Shown here: one piece after another, positions 36,136-43,612 of the stretch
How positions within the stretch are numbered: the stretch's first letter is position 1
Layout: every line of letters starts with the position of its first letter
NCBI GenBank assembly: GCA_002307185.1
Contig: DBTT01000051.1
Coordinates: forward strand, 124,001-188,000
DNA from: Bacteroidales bacterium UBA1309
GTDB lineage: Bacteria > Bacteroidota > Bacteroidia > Bacteroidales > Dysgonomonadaceae
Direction of reading: 5' to 3'
DNA: 64,000 nt
Program-made: the position numbers and the translations under genes
The notes under the pieces: generated by a model
What the model was told of the DNA's origin: nothing
The model's database searches: none
The model's input: only the letters and a program-made list of their open reading frames with translations

Positions 36136-37002
36136 TTACAGCGTGAGGAATTTAGTAAACGCATGAATACTATCCTTCTCGTATTCATCATTCAATGACA
36201 ATTGGACCGCTTTGAGAGTGACATCCAAATCATTCAGGGGAATGGTGCGAAAATCCTCTTCGTTTTTCAAACAAGTTTCGGGCAAAATCGTCAACCAATG
36301 GCCTGTCTCCAAAAAGCGTAAAGCCAAGTTCACGTCGTTCCATTCCAATTGGGGGGAAATAGTTTTGCGGCGGTAATAAAGCGCATGGTCCAACTGTCTT
36401 CGGGAAAACAATCCGGTATTGGGCAAAGCCACCGCATATTCGTTCAATTCATCCACACTGATAGAAGTGGCATCGGCCAACACATGAGACTTATGAACCA
36501 CAACACTCAATCTGGTTGCAAACAAGGGAACACACTTCAACCTCGAATCGTTCTTATGCAAATCGAAACAAATGACCACATCTAATTTATGGTCATACAA
36601 CATGTCAACCAACACATTCCCTGTCCTTCTTTCCACGGAAACATTGATATTGGGATATGCTTTGCAAAACTTCAAAAGCACTTTCGACAATTCTATCGTG
36701 AAGCTATACGTGCAACCAATGCGCAAAGTTCCACTCCGTAGCTGCTGCAAATCTTTCACTAGCCGAACTGATTCGTCGGCATCCGAGATGGTACGAAGGG
36801 CGTAAGGAAGAAAGCGTTCTCCTATTTCGGTGAGGGAAACCTTCTTTTTTTCCCGCTTGAAGAGCAAGGATCCCAATTCTGTCTCCAACTGTTTAATCTG
36901 CTGGGAAAGTGTACTTTCTGTCACGAAAGAGACATGTGCAGCTTCTGTGAAATTGAGTAATTCAGCTGCACGAACGAAGTATCTGAGCTGTCTGAGTTCC
37001 AT
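36136..37002 (-). CDS. LysR-family transcriptional regulator
   Basis: 288 residues. The N-terminal winged helix is typical: MELRQLRYFVRAAELLNFTE, TESTLSQQIKQLETELGSLL, KKKVSLTEIGERFLPYA. A periplasmic-binding-like effector domain follows from about residue 90 (GTLRIGCTYSFTIELSKVLL). The gene is transcribed away from a 10-TM transporter gene, the classical LysR arrangement, and the shared region holds an ATCGAT-N11-ATCGAT palindrome that fits the T-N11-A operator rule. It probably activates the transporter in response to its substrate. Confidence 0.93.
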   Translation of the reverse strand: MELRQLRYFVRAAELLNFTEAAHVSFVTESTLSQQIKQLETELGSLLFKREKKKVSLTEIGERFLPYALRTISDADESVRLVKDLQQLRSGTLRIGCTYSFTIELSKVLLKFCKAYPNINVSVERRTGNVLVDMLYDHKLDVVICFDLHKNDSRLKCVPLFATRLSVVVHKSHVLADATSISVDELNEYAVALPNTGLFSRRQLDHALYYRRKTISPQLEWNDVNLALRFLETGHWLTILPETCLKNEEDFRTIPLNDLDVTLKAVQLSLNDEYEKDSIHAFTKFLTL

Positions 37003-37050
37003 CTTATTTTTTTAATATAAAATTACTGATTTACGAATAATAAAACAAGA

Positions 37051-37073
37051 ATCGATTGGTTTTACTTATCGAT
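37051..37073. promoter_or_regulatory. Candidate LysR operator (ATCGAT-N11-ATCGAT)
   Basis: ATCGAT at 37051-37056 and at 37068-37073, 11 bases apart, forms a symmetric site that contains T-N11-A. It lies 49 bases upstream of the lysR start and about 50 bases upstream of the transporter -7 box. Confidence 0.5.
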
Positions 37074-37122
37074 CAGTTGATTTTTACACCTAAAATTAGT
37101 CTATACTTCATTCTTGCGACTG

Positions 37123-37130
37123 TATTTTTG
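37123..37130 (+). promoter_or_regulatory. -7 box of the transporter gene
   Basis: TATTTTTG matches TAnnTTTG. No good -33 box at the right spacing, which fits an activator-dependent promoter. Confidence 0.5.
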
Positions 37131-37154
37131 TGTCGATTTAAAATACACACCAAT

Positions 37155-38195
37155 ATGAAACGAATTTCGGTAGCTTATACCGACACCTATCCATTCGAAA
37201 GAATGGTAAGCTTTCTAAAGCTTAAACAAAAAGTAATTGTATTTCTAAAAACTTGGACACTACCAGCATCTATGGTCAGCGGATTTTTAGGTTACGTGAT
37301 CTACAAGAACCTGCATTTCTTGGATTCCACGCACAAGGAAGTGGAAGCAATCATAAACTTTGTGCAACCAGCACTCATTTTCCTCATGCTGTTTGTCACA
37401 TTCTGCAAAGTGAATCCCCATCAACTTCAATTGAAAAAATGGCACCTGTGGCTGGTGCTGGTGCAAACTGGATCGTTCGCCCTTTTGAGCCTGCTACTCT
37501 ACTATTTTCCAACAACCACATTTCGCGTAGTAATAGAGAGTGCCATGCTTTGCATGATAACCCCGACAGCTACTGCGGCAGCAGTGATCACCGACAAGTT
37601 GGGGGGAAAACCGGCATCTATTATCTCCTATACCATTGTTGCCAATTTGGTGACCGCAATAGCCGTTCCGCTCGTTTTCCCGATTGTGCACCCGATTGAA
37701 GGACAAACATTTGCGGACTCCTTTTCGCTTATCCTCGCAAAGGTTTTCCCGCTATTGATTTGTCCATTCTTTGCAGCGGTACTTGTTCAAAAGTTTATGC
37801 CTAAACTATTAAAGAAGATCATTCAAATCAAGGACCTGGCATTTTATATGTGGGCAGTGGCATTGGCTTTGGCAATTGGAGTAACCACCCGCACGCTCTT
37901 TCACACAGATACTCCGGTAGAAATGTTGGGAGGAATTGCAGTGGTGTCGCTTGCAAGCTGCCTGTTGCAATTCTATCTGGGGCGCATGATTAGCAAGCCC
38001 TACGGAGAAATGATAACGGGTGGACAAGCACTCGGACAAAAGACCACGGTATTGGCAATCTGGATGGGATACACGTTTTTGTCGCCAATCACAGCTCTTG
38101 CGGGAGGTTTCTACAGCATTTGGCACAACGTGGTAAATTCATGGCAACTTTACCAACAAAAGAAAAAAGAGGAGGATCTAAAACAGGTAATTTAA
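37155..38195 (+). CDS. BASS-like (bile acid:sodium symporter superfamily) membrane transporter
   Basis: 346 residues from ATG 37155 (MKRISVAYTDTYPFERMVSF); an in-frame extension to 37056 would cover the promoter. About 10 membrane helices. The two inverted halves show AMLCMITPTATAAAVITDKL (first crossover helix with conserved Pro/Thr) and GQALGQKTTVLAIWMGYTFL (second crossover). This pattern belongs to the bile acid/arsenite/riboflavin transporter superfamily. Substrate unknown. It is divergent from a LysR regulator and convergent with pabC, with which it overlaps by 4 bases at the 3' end. Confidence 0.82.
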   Translation: MKRISVAYTDTYPFERMVSFLKLKQKVIVFLKTWTLPASMVSGFLGYVIYKNLHFLDSTHKEVEAIINFVQPALIFLMLFVTFCKVNPHQLQLKKWHLWLVLVQTGSFALLSLLLYYFPTTTFRVVIESAMLCMITPTATAAAVITDKLGGKPASIISYTIVANLVTAIAVPLVFPIVHPIEGQTFADSFSLILAKVFPLLICPFFAAVLVQKFMPKLLKKIIQIKDLAFYMWAVALALAIGVTTRTLFHTDTPVEMLGGIAVVSLASCLLQFYLGRMISKPYGEMITGGQALGQKTTVLAIWMGYTFLSPITALAGGFYSIWHNVVNSWQLYQQKKKEEDLKQVI

Positions 38196-38782
38196 CCGAC
38201 TAAGTTCGTGCCAAGAACAATGTCACCAGGAAGGAGCATCGCATTTATCAGATGAATTTTAGAGAAATTTGAAATATCTTCTTCCCTTATGCACAATTCG
38301 CGTATCAAACCTGATTTGAGCAAGCTCTGCCGCTGAACGCCATTTAGGAGAAACGAACTGGGGGTGAATAATCCCTCCTCGTTTTCAAAAAGAAGATTGC
38401 TGAACGAGGAGTCTGTGACAAAACCATTTTTGACAATGATGATTTCGTCAGCATCTCCTTTTTGAGCCAATAATCGATTCAATTGTTCCCTATCGGTGGA
38501 TTTGTATGTATAGTCAATACAGTTGTCATGCACCAGTTTGAGGTTTCGGATATTTCGCTTTTGATATGGCTGAAACTCGATGTTTTCTATTTTTCCGGAA
38601 TACAAAACCCGGCATTTCAAGACGTTTTCTTTTATTCCGGGTGGAGGAAGGAGTTGTTGAGCTGAAATTTCAAGGCTCGTTCCAAAGTAGTGCAATGCCG
38701 TGTTTTGCAAACGGGCAAAATGTTCAGCGAAGAGCCTTGGCACTCCGTTTTCGACGCGAATTGTCTCTACAAATTGTTTCAT
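38192..38782 (-). CDS. pabC: Aminotransferase class IV protein, PabC-like
   Basis: 196 residues, short for the class. The fold-type IV PLP enzyme pattern is visible: FVETIRVENGVPRLFAEHFA, FQPYQKRNIRNLKLVHDN (the Lys candidate for PLP), GDADEIIIVKNGFVTDSSFS (Asp in place of the usual Glu) and LLNGVQRQSLLKSGLI. Downstream of and coupled (ATGA) to pabB, so it is the likely aminodeoxychorismate lyase that gives p-aminobenzoate for folate. It overlaps the end of the convergent transporter gene. Confidence 0.85.
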   Translation of the reverse strand: MKQFVETIRVENGVPRLFAEHFARLQNTALHYFGTSLEISAQQLLPPPGIKENVLKCRVLYSGKIENIEFQPYQKRNIRNLKLVHDNCIDYTYKSTDREQLNRLLAQKGDADEIIIVKNGFVTDSSFSNLLFENEEGLFTPSSFLLNGVQRQSLLKSGLIRELCIREEDISNFSKIHLINAMLLPGDIVLGTNLVG

Positions 38783-39771
38783 ACAAATGGCAAATAAATT
38801 TTCTCCAACATTTCCGCATATTCGTCCTCACAACGACTGTAGGCAGTGATACCGCCGCCGCTCCTGAAAAATTTCTGTCCGTTTTTTTCTTCGATGAAAC
38901 GAATCATGACAGCCGAATCAAGGGTGTTGCCATCAAAATAACCGAAAACCCCGGTGTAAAAGCCCCTCTCCTCTTGTTCCGCTTGATGGATTAACTCCAC
39001 CGTTGCCTTTTTAGGCGCACCACAAATAGAGCCTGCGGGCAAAAGCTTTACGAATATATCTCCCAAATGATCCAAATAATCGTCCGGCAATTTGCCCACG
39101 ATTTCCGAGCTCACTTGCAATATCTCATCGCCATGATAGGTGGAAATACGGTCGATATACCTAAAACGTTTCACCCTCACCGATTCAGCCACCATACTCA
39201 AATCGTTGCGAATCAGATCGACAATGGTGCTGTGCTCTGCAGTTTCTTTAAAATCGGAAAGTATTTTTTGCTCGGCATCCTCGATAGCCGCCGAAATAGT
39301 ACCCTTCATCGGGTTGGAAGAAATTTCACCGTTTGCAATTTCAACAAAACGTTCGGGGGAAAAGCAAACGAATTTACCGGGGAGATAAATCCGGTAAGGA
39401 GCCTTGCTACGGCAAAAGATTTCTTCAAGCGATAAATTCGTATCAATCGGAGTTTTCACCGTAAGATTTGCAAGAAAGGAATCACCCCGCTTCAGACCAT
39501 TCTGAATCACATCAAATTTCAGCTTATATTGGGAATGATCAACTGGTGAAGAAGAAAAATCCACCGTTGAATTCACACCTTCGGAAAACAAGAAATTGTT
39601 GGATTCCCCTATTCCAAAAAAGATTTGATCGCTATCAATCGGAGATTCGCAAATAAAAGCCTTTGTCAATTCGTAGTTTATTCCAAACAAAAATGGTGTC
39701 TTTTGCTTGCCTAAATCATTCATCCGAAGAGAAAATTCGACCAAATCAGAATAATAAGTGAGGTGTGGCAT
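38779..39771 (-). CDS. pabB: Aminodeoxychorismate synthase component I
   Basis: 330 residues, lacking the N-terminal regulatory domain of longer PabB or TrpE proteins. The chorismate-binding core is complete: PMKGTISAAIEDAEQK, KETAEHSTIVDLIRNDLSMV, LLPAGSICGAPKKATVELIH and ERGFYTGVFGYFDGNTLDSA, ending with FFRSGGGITAYSRCEDEYAE. It converts chorismate plus ammonia to aminodeoxychorismate. The next gene, pabC-like, overlaps its stop by ATGA. The glutamine amidotransferase partner (PabA) is not in the neighbourhood. Confidence 0.93.
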   Translation of the reverse strand: MPHLTYYSDLVEFSLRMNDLGKQKTPFLFGINYELTKAFICESPIDSDQIFFGIGESNNFLFSEGVNSTVDFSSSPVDHSQYKLKFDVIQNGLKRGDSFLANLTVKTPIDTNLSLEEIFCRSKAPYRIYLPGKFVCFSPERFVEIANGEISSNPMKGTISAAIEDAEQKILSDFKETAEHSTIVDLIRNDLSMVAESVRVKRFRYIDRISTYHGDEILQVSSEIVGKLPDDYLDHLGDIFVKLLPAGSICGAPKKATVELIHQAEQEERGFYTGVFGYFDGNTLDSAVMIRFIEEKNGQKFFRSGGGITAYSRCEDEYAEMLEKIYLPFV

Positions 39772-40102
39772 GGAATATGAAATATGAATTATTCAACATT
39801 CAAAATAAGCGATAATTTGCGTGCAAAACAAGAGGGAAAAAACGTCCTGGAGGAACAAACCATCTTTCATTTGTGCAAGTAGAGCTACTCCAAAACTTGG
39901 CTTGTGGGAAAATCATAATTGTATAAATAGTAACAAAAACAGATTGGGCAATCAACTGCAGCAAATCATTTCAGCTATTTCACCATTAAAACAAAAGTTG
40001 TATCTTGCACTTTTAATAATAATTTGAACATTCTAGGTGTTCTTCTTATAAGTCGCATTGAACCAGTATTTATTTTTACTTGCAATATAAGCATTCTCTA
40101 CA
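39772..40102 (+). other. 331-base intergenic region, no gene seen
   Basis: Lies between the divergent pabB and TPR/LuxR regulator genes. AT-rich, with near-misses to the -7 consensus (for example TAATTTG near 40020) but no full promoter match. No RNA or repeat recognised. Confidence 0.4.
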
Positions 40103-41800
40103 ATGGTGAAGATAAGTTTGAAAACGACCGGCATAATCAGCTTCATTTCGATATTCCTAATTAGCTGCAATCCTCAACCGGAGGCAACCAGTCTTTTGAG
40201 TCAAGCAGAAGCACTGGCCGACCAGGACAAAACCGATAGCGCACTGGCTCTGATCGATTCTATCTTCTATCCTGAGAGCAGCTTTAATAAAGAAAAATAC
40301 ATGCAGTATCTGGTGACACGCGTGCGTCTCCGTTACAAAGCATACCGTGACATCAAAGGTGACACCACTATTTTTGCGGCGCGGAAATATTTCAGGCAGC
40401 AAGCTGATAAACCCCGCTGGGCCGCACTGGCCACGTTCTATAGTGGCTGCGTTTACAGGGAACAGGGGAATACAAAGAAAGCGATGGCCGATTATACCAA
40501 AGCTGCCACTTATGCCGCCAAGACGGGAGACAATGACCTCAAGGGGCTTATCCAAAACAATATTGGAGATTTGTTCTATGAACAAGCCCTCTATCAACAG
40601 GCATTGGCGGCATACAAAAAAGCCTGTCCTCTTTATGCCGACCTTCCGTTGAAGCAAATACAAAATTACAGTTGCCAGGGAGCGACTTACCTACTGATGC
40701 GAAATGAGAGGCAGGCTCAGGTTTTTATTGAGAAAGGCCTGCAATTGGCCCGTAGAATTAAGGACAGAGCTGGGGAATCTCTACTTCTACAGAATATGAG
40801 TATTGCTTACTCTACCCAAAAGGACTACAAAAAGGCTCTGTTTTATCTTCAAGAGTCTTACAAGTTGAATACCGATTCGACCAATCTTGCCCGCTACTAT
40901 CTCAATTTCTCAAATTTGTATATGCAAATGGGAAAGACAGACTCCGCTGAATTTTACGGTGAACTGGCTAAAAGAAAAGCACCTACATTGAAAGACAATT
41001 ATCTTCGGCTCAGCATTTACAATACCTTAGCAAACCTAGCAAGCAAAAACAAGAATTACAAGGAAGAAGCGAGTCTCCGTCTCCACGCAATCAATGTGTT
41101 TAGTGATATTCTGAAAAGCAACAGCAACCAGGCCGTGATGGATGTTTACCAAAAATACAATTTCGAGCAGGAGAAAGCAACGCACGCAAAACTTATCAAC
41201 AAATACCTGGCAGCTGTTATCCTACTGCTTCTGGCTATTATTGCGGGTGGGGCAGCCTTCACTTGGTACCTGCATCGGGAGAAAAAATCGAAACATGAAA
41301 TACAGGCCAATATCAACACGTTGGCGAAGATGGCATCAGACCTCAAACAATCTTATCAGCAACAATTGCAAGAGAGAGAAACCAACCTGCGTGAACAACT
41401 GCTCTGGAAGTTTGATGTCATCCGCAAATCAGCTCTTTTGCTCGAAGACGGCATGCAAAATTTGAGCTCAGGCTATCTGCTCAAGGAATTCAAGCACATT
41501 GTATATCGCGACAATGAGGAAGATATTTGGGAAAATATGCTACCACTTATCGACTCAATGGAAAACAACCTTTCCGAACGCATCCGCCTTCAATTCCCGA
41601 ACCTTTCGGAAAACGAATTCCCCGTTTGCCTGCTCACCTACGCTGGGCTACACTCCAAAGAAATTGCCATTGTGCTTGGCATTACTCAACGCTCCGTGCA
41701 AACCATCCGCACCCAACTCCGGAAAAAAATTGGAATAGATGATGCGAAGACCGACACAGCAGAGTATTTGAAGCGAACTATCAAGCCGAAACAAATTTAG
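40103..41800 (+). CDS. Membrane-anchored TPR regulator with C-terminal LuxR-type HTH
   Basis: 565 residues. N-terminal signal with a lipobox-like end (FISIFLISCNPQ), about seven tetratricopeptide repeats (40-350; e.g. ATFYSGCVYREQGNTKKAMA, NNIGDLFYEQALYQQALAAY), one membrane helix (LAAVILLLLAIIAGGAAFTW, about 370), a coiled coil (ANINTLAKMASDLKQSYQQQ) and a C-terminal LuxR/GerE-like helix-turn-helix (SKEIAIVLGITQRSVQTIRT, about 519-540). The layout puts the TPR sensor in the periplasm and the DNA-binding part in the cytoplasm. This type is common in Bacteroidota with few characterised members. It lies 314 bases upstream of the RiPP precursor gene, on the same strand, and is a strong candidate for controlling the peptide cluster through the CCCTGCA sites. 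Confidence 0.85.
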   Translation: MVKISLKTTGIISFISIFLISCNPQPEATSLLSQAEALADQDKTDSALALIDSIFYPESSFNKEKYMQYLVTRVRLRYKAYRDIKGDTTIFAARKYFRQQADKPRWAALATFYSGCVYREQGNTKKAMADYTKAATYAAKTGDNDLKGLIQNNIGDLFYEQALYQQALAAYKKACPLYADLPLKQIQNYSCQGATYLLMRNERQAQVFIEKGLQLARRIKDRAGESLLLQNMSIAYSTQKDYKKALFYLQESYKLNTDSTNLARYYLNFSNLYMQMGKTDSAEFYGELAKRKAPTLKDNYLRLSIYNTLANLASKNKNYKEEASLRLHAINVFSDILKSNSNQAVMDVYQKYNFEQEKATHAKLINKYLAAVILLLLAIIAGGAAFTWYLHREKKSKHEIQANINTLAKMASDLKQSYQQQLQERETNLREQLLWKFDVIRKSALLLEDGMQNLSSGYLLKEFKHIVYRDNEEDIWENMLPLIDSMENNLSERIRLQFPNLSENEFPVCLLTYAGLHSKEIAIVLGITQRSVQTIRTQLRKKIGIDDAKTDTAEYLKRTIKPKQI

Positions 41801-41902
41801 CCACAACTATCAAATACATACCTTCCCTCCAATAAAGTAACCGATTAACGGGTGAAATTGTGACAAACCGACTTCTTCAAAAATCGACAAATCCGATGAG
41901 TA

Positions 41903-42001
41903 CCCTGCAATCACCCTGCAGCGTATTTTTGTAACAATCTACATATAAACACAATAACGCATAAGCGAAAAACTATTACCCTGCAACCCCCTTGCAGGGT
42001 A
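41903..42001. promoter_or_regulatory. CCCTGCA repeat sites upstream of the RiPP precursor
   Basis: CCCTGCA occurs at 41903-41909, 41914-41920 (tandem, 11-base step) and 41979-41985, and inverted (TGCAGGG) at 41993-41999. The last two lie inside a perfect palindrome TACCCTGCAA-CCCCC-TTGCAGGGTA (41977-42001), which abuts the -33 box of the precursor promoter. The tandem pair sits just upstream of another -7-like box, TATTTTTG (41924-41931). Likely operators or, for the palindrome, a hairpin. Confidence 0.6.
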
Positions 42002-42032
42002 TTTGTTTTCAAAATGATAGCATGTAATTTTG
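42002..42032 (+). promoter_or_regulatory. Promoter of the RiPP precursor operon
   Basis: TTTG (42002-42005), 19 bases, TAATTTTG (42025-42032): an exact fit to the Bacteroidota consensus at the preferred spacing. Predicted leader of about 75 bases before the ATG at 42115. Confidence 0.75.
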
Positions 42033-42114
42033 AAGTTGAATTGTTGCAACAAGGAAGGCGGATGCAGAAAAGCCTAAAAATAGAGTAAGCATTTGATCGT
42101 TATATTTATAAAAA

Positions 42115-42282
42115 ATGGAAACAAAAGAATTAACAAAAAGTGAACTGAACAACATTGAACAATTTATTTCTGAAACATTTAACGAGGAAGAACTGATGGA
42201 AATTAAAGGAGGAGTTAGCGAGTATCTTCCTATAAATAATGGCACAGGATGTGGTTGTTATCCTAGTGAATCGGAAATATAA
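42115..42282 (+). CDS. RiPP precursor peptide with GG leader and CGC core
   Basis: 55 residues, too short for routine calling. METKELTKSELNNIEQFISE starts an acidic, helical leader that ends EELMEIKGG, the double-glycine site (Gly32-Gly33) used by C39 peptidase exporters. The 22-residue core begins VSEYLPINNG and ends TGCGCYPSESEI, with Cys46 and Cys48 flanking Gly47. The leader has the KxLTxxEL...L..I.GG pattern seen in Bacteroidota GG-leader natural-product precursors. A consensus promoter lies upstream, a hairpin directly downstream, then a radical SAM/SPASM enzyme and a C39-ABC exporter, all consistent with a modified, cleaved and secreted peptide. The core sequence is not one I recognise. 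Likely modification: a Cys-based cross-link (thioether or similar), by inference only. Confidence 0.85.
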   Translation: METKELTKSELNNIEQFISETFNEEELMEIKGGVSEYLPINNGTGCGCYPSESEI

Positions 42283-42295
42283 GTGTTTTTTATAC

Positions 42296-42330
42296 AAGCC
42301 GATAAAGTTTATCCTTATCGGCTTTATTTC
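42296..42330 (+). terminator. Intra-operon hairpin after the precursor gene
   Basis: AAGCCGATAA (42296-42305) pairs perfectly with TTATCGGCTT (42315-42324), followed by TATTTCTTGATTT. It sits 14 bases after the precursor stop and 21 bases before the maturase start, so partial termination or 3' protection would give more precursor than enzyme mRNA. Confidence 0.65.
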
Positions 42331-42344
42331 TTGATTTGCATGTT

Positions 42345-43610
42345 ATGAGAAAAAATATCTACCAAACATTCGTAAAGTGCCAACAAGGTTTTATTTATTA
42401 TAATGCATTACATAATGCCTATATTGTATTAAATCCTCGATTGCATGAAGTCTATCAAAATTCTTCTTTAGAAGATATAGAGAAATCTAATACAAAATTA
42501 TATGAAACTTTAAAAATGAATGGTTTTATTGTTGAGAATGATTTTGAAGAATTTAAAATCGCCCAATTGAACAGATTGTTGGGGAAATTTAATAAAAACG
42601 AATATGACGTTACTTTAAACACTACTTTGGATTGTAATTTAAAATGTTGGTACTGCTATGAGAATAAAGTAAAAGGTAGTAAGGTTGATGCAACTGTTTT
42701 AGAACTCATAAAACAGAATATTAAAACAAAATACATTAAAGAATCATTTAGTAAACTTAAGATCTCTTTTTTCGGAGGCGAACCTCTAAAAGAATTTGAT
42801 ATAATTAAAAAATTATTATTGTTTGCTGACACTTTTTGTATTCAAAGATGCATAGAGTTGCAGGTTGATATTACTAGTAATGGGACGTTATTGACGAATG
42901 AAATGATTAATTTTTTGAAAGACTATAAAATAAACTTTCAAATTACATTAGATGGTCATAGAGAAAAACACAATAAAGTAAGAATCTTCGAAAATAATCA
43001 AATACAAAATAGCTATGATCTGATTATTAAAAATATCACTAAAATAGAAAATAGCATATCTAATGCTCATACATATATACGAATAAACTTTGACAATAAG
43101 ACATTGTTACATATTGATGAGATATTATCTGATATTAATCATTTAAATAGGCGTAAGAATACAATAATATTGAGAAAAGTATGGCAGGTTGATTCTAAGA
43201 AGATTGATAAAGAGCTAATCATAAAATCATTGCTGTCAATTATGTCTAAGAATTTTTTTGTTGATTATTTCGCTCTACCTCGCATAAAACCCTGTTTTGC
43301 CGAGAAAGTAAACCAGGTTTTGTTTAATTATGACGGTAAAGTTTTCAAGTGTTCAACGATTGAGAATTTTGATGATAGTAATACAGAGGGAATACTTAAA
43401 GAAGACGGAAGTATTGAATGGAACCAGGTAAAGATTGCCAATAAAATTATTCATACACCCTCAAGGGACTGTTCTCAATGTAATATATATCCGGCCTGTT
43501 ATGGTCCCTGTTCGATGAACAAAACATCAATTTGTCTACTTGATAATCTTAACCTGACAAAAGACGAGTATATTTTGTATAATTTTAGACAAACAATGAT
43601 ACTTTCTTAA
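42345..43610 (+). CDS. Radical SAM/SPASM peptide maturase
   Basis: 421 residues from ATG 42345 (MRKNIYQTFVKCQQGFIYYN); a TTG three codons upstream is less likely. Cys97, Cys101 and Cys104 in LDCNLKCWYCYE bind the SAM-cleaving 4Fe-4S cluster. SFFGGEPL, VDITSNGTLL and FQITLDGHREKHNKVR are the usual core motifs. The SPASM region supplies seven cysteines: 317 (KPCFAEK), 336 (FKCSTIENF), 376 and 379 (DCSQCNIYPACYG), 385, 389 and 397, enough for two auxiliary clusters. Such enzymes install radical cross-links in ribosomal peptides. The N-terminal 85 residues may serve leader binding. Very AT-rich, like its neighbours on both sides. The receptor gene starts two bases after its stop. Confidence 0.92.
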   Translation: MRKNIYQTFVKCQQGFIYYNALHNAYIVLNPRLHEVYQNSSLEDIEKSNTKLYETLKMNGFIVENDFEEFKIAQLNRLLGKFNKNEYDVTLNTTLDCNLKCWYCYENKVKGSKVDATVLELIKQNIKTKYIKESFSKLKISFFGGEPLKEFDIIKKLLLFADTFCIQRCIELQVDITSNGTLLTNEMINFLKDYKINFQITLDGHREKHNKVRIFENNQIQNSYDLIIKNITKIENSISNAHTYIRINFDNKTLLHIDEILSDINHLNRRKNTIILRKVWQVDSKKIDKELIIKSLLSIMSKNFFVDYFALPRIKPCFAEKVNQVLFNYDGKVFKCSTIENFDDSNTEGILKEDGSIEWNQVKIANKIIHTPSRDCSQCNIYPACYGPCSMNKTSICLLDNLNLTKDEYILYNFRQTMILS

Positions 43611-43612
43611 TT

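Noticed and set aside
41901..42001. CCCTGCA copies as a CRISPR or tandem-repeat array
   Set aside because: Only four short copies with irregular spacing and mixed orientation; they fit operator sites, not an array.
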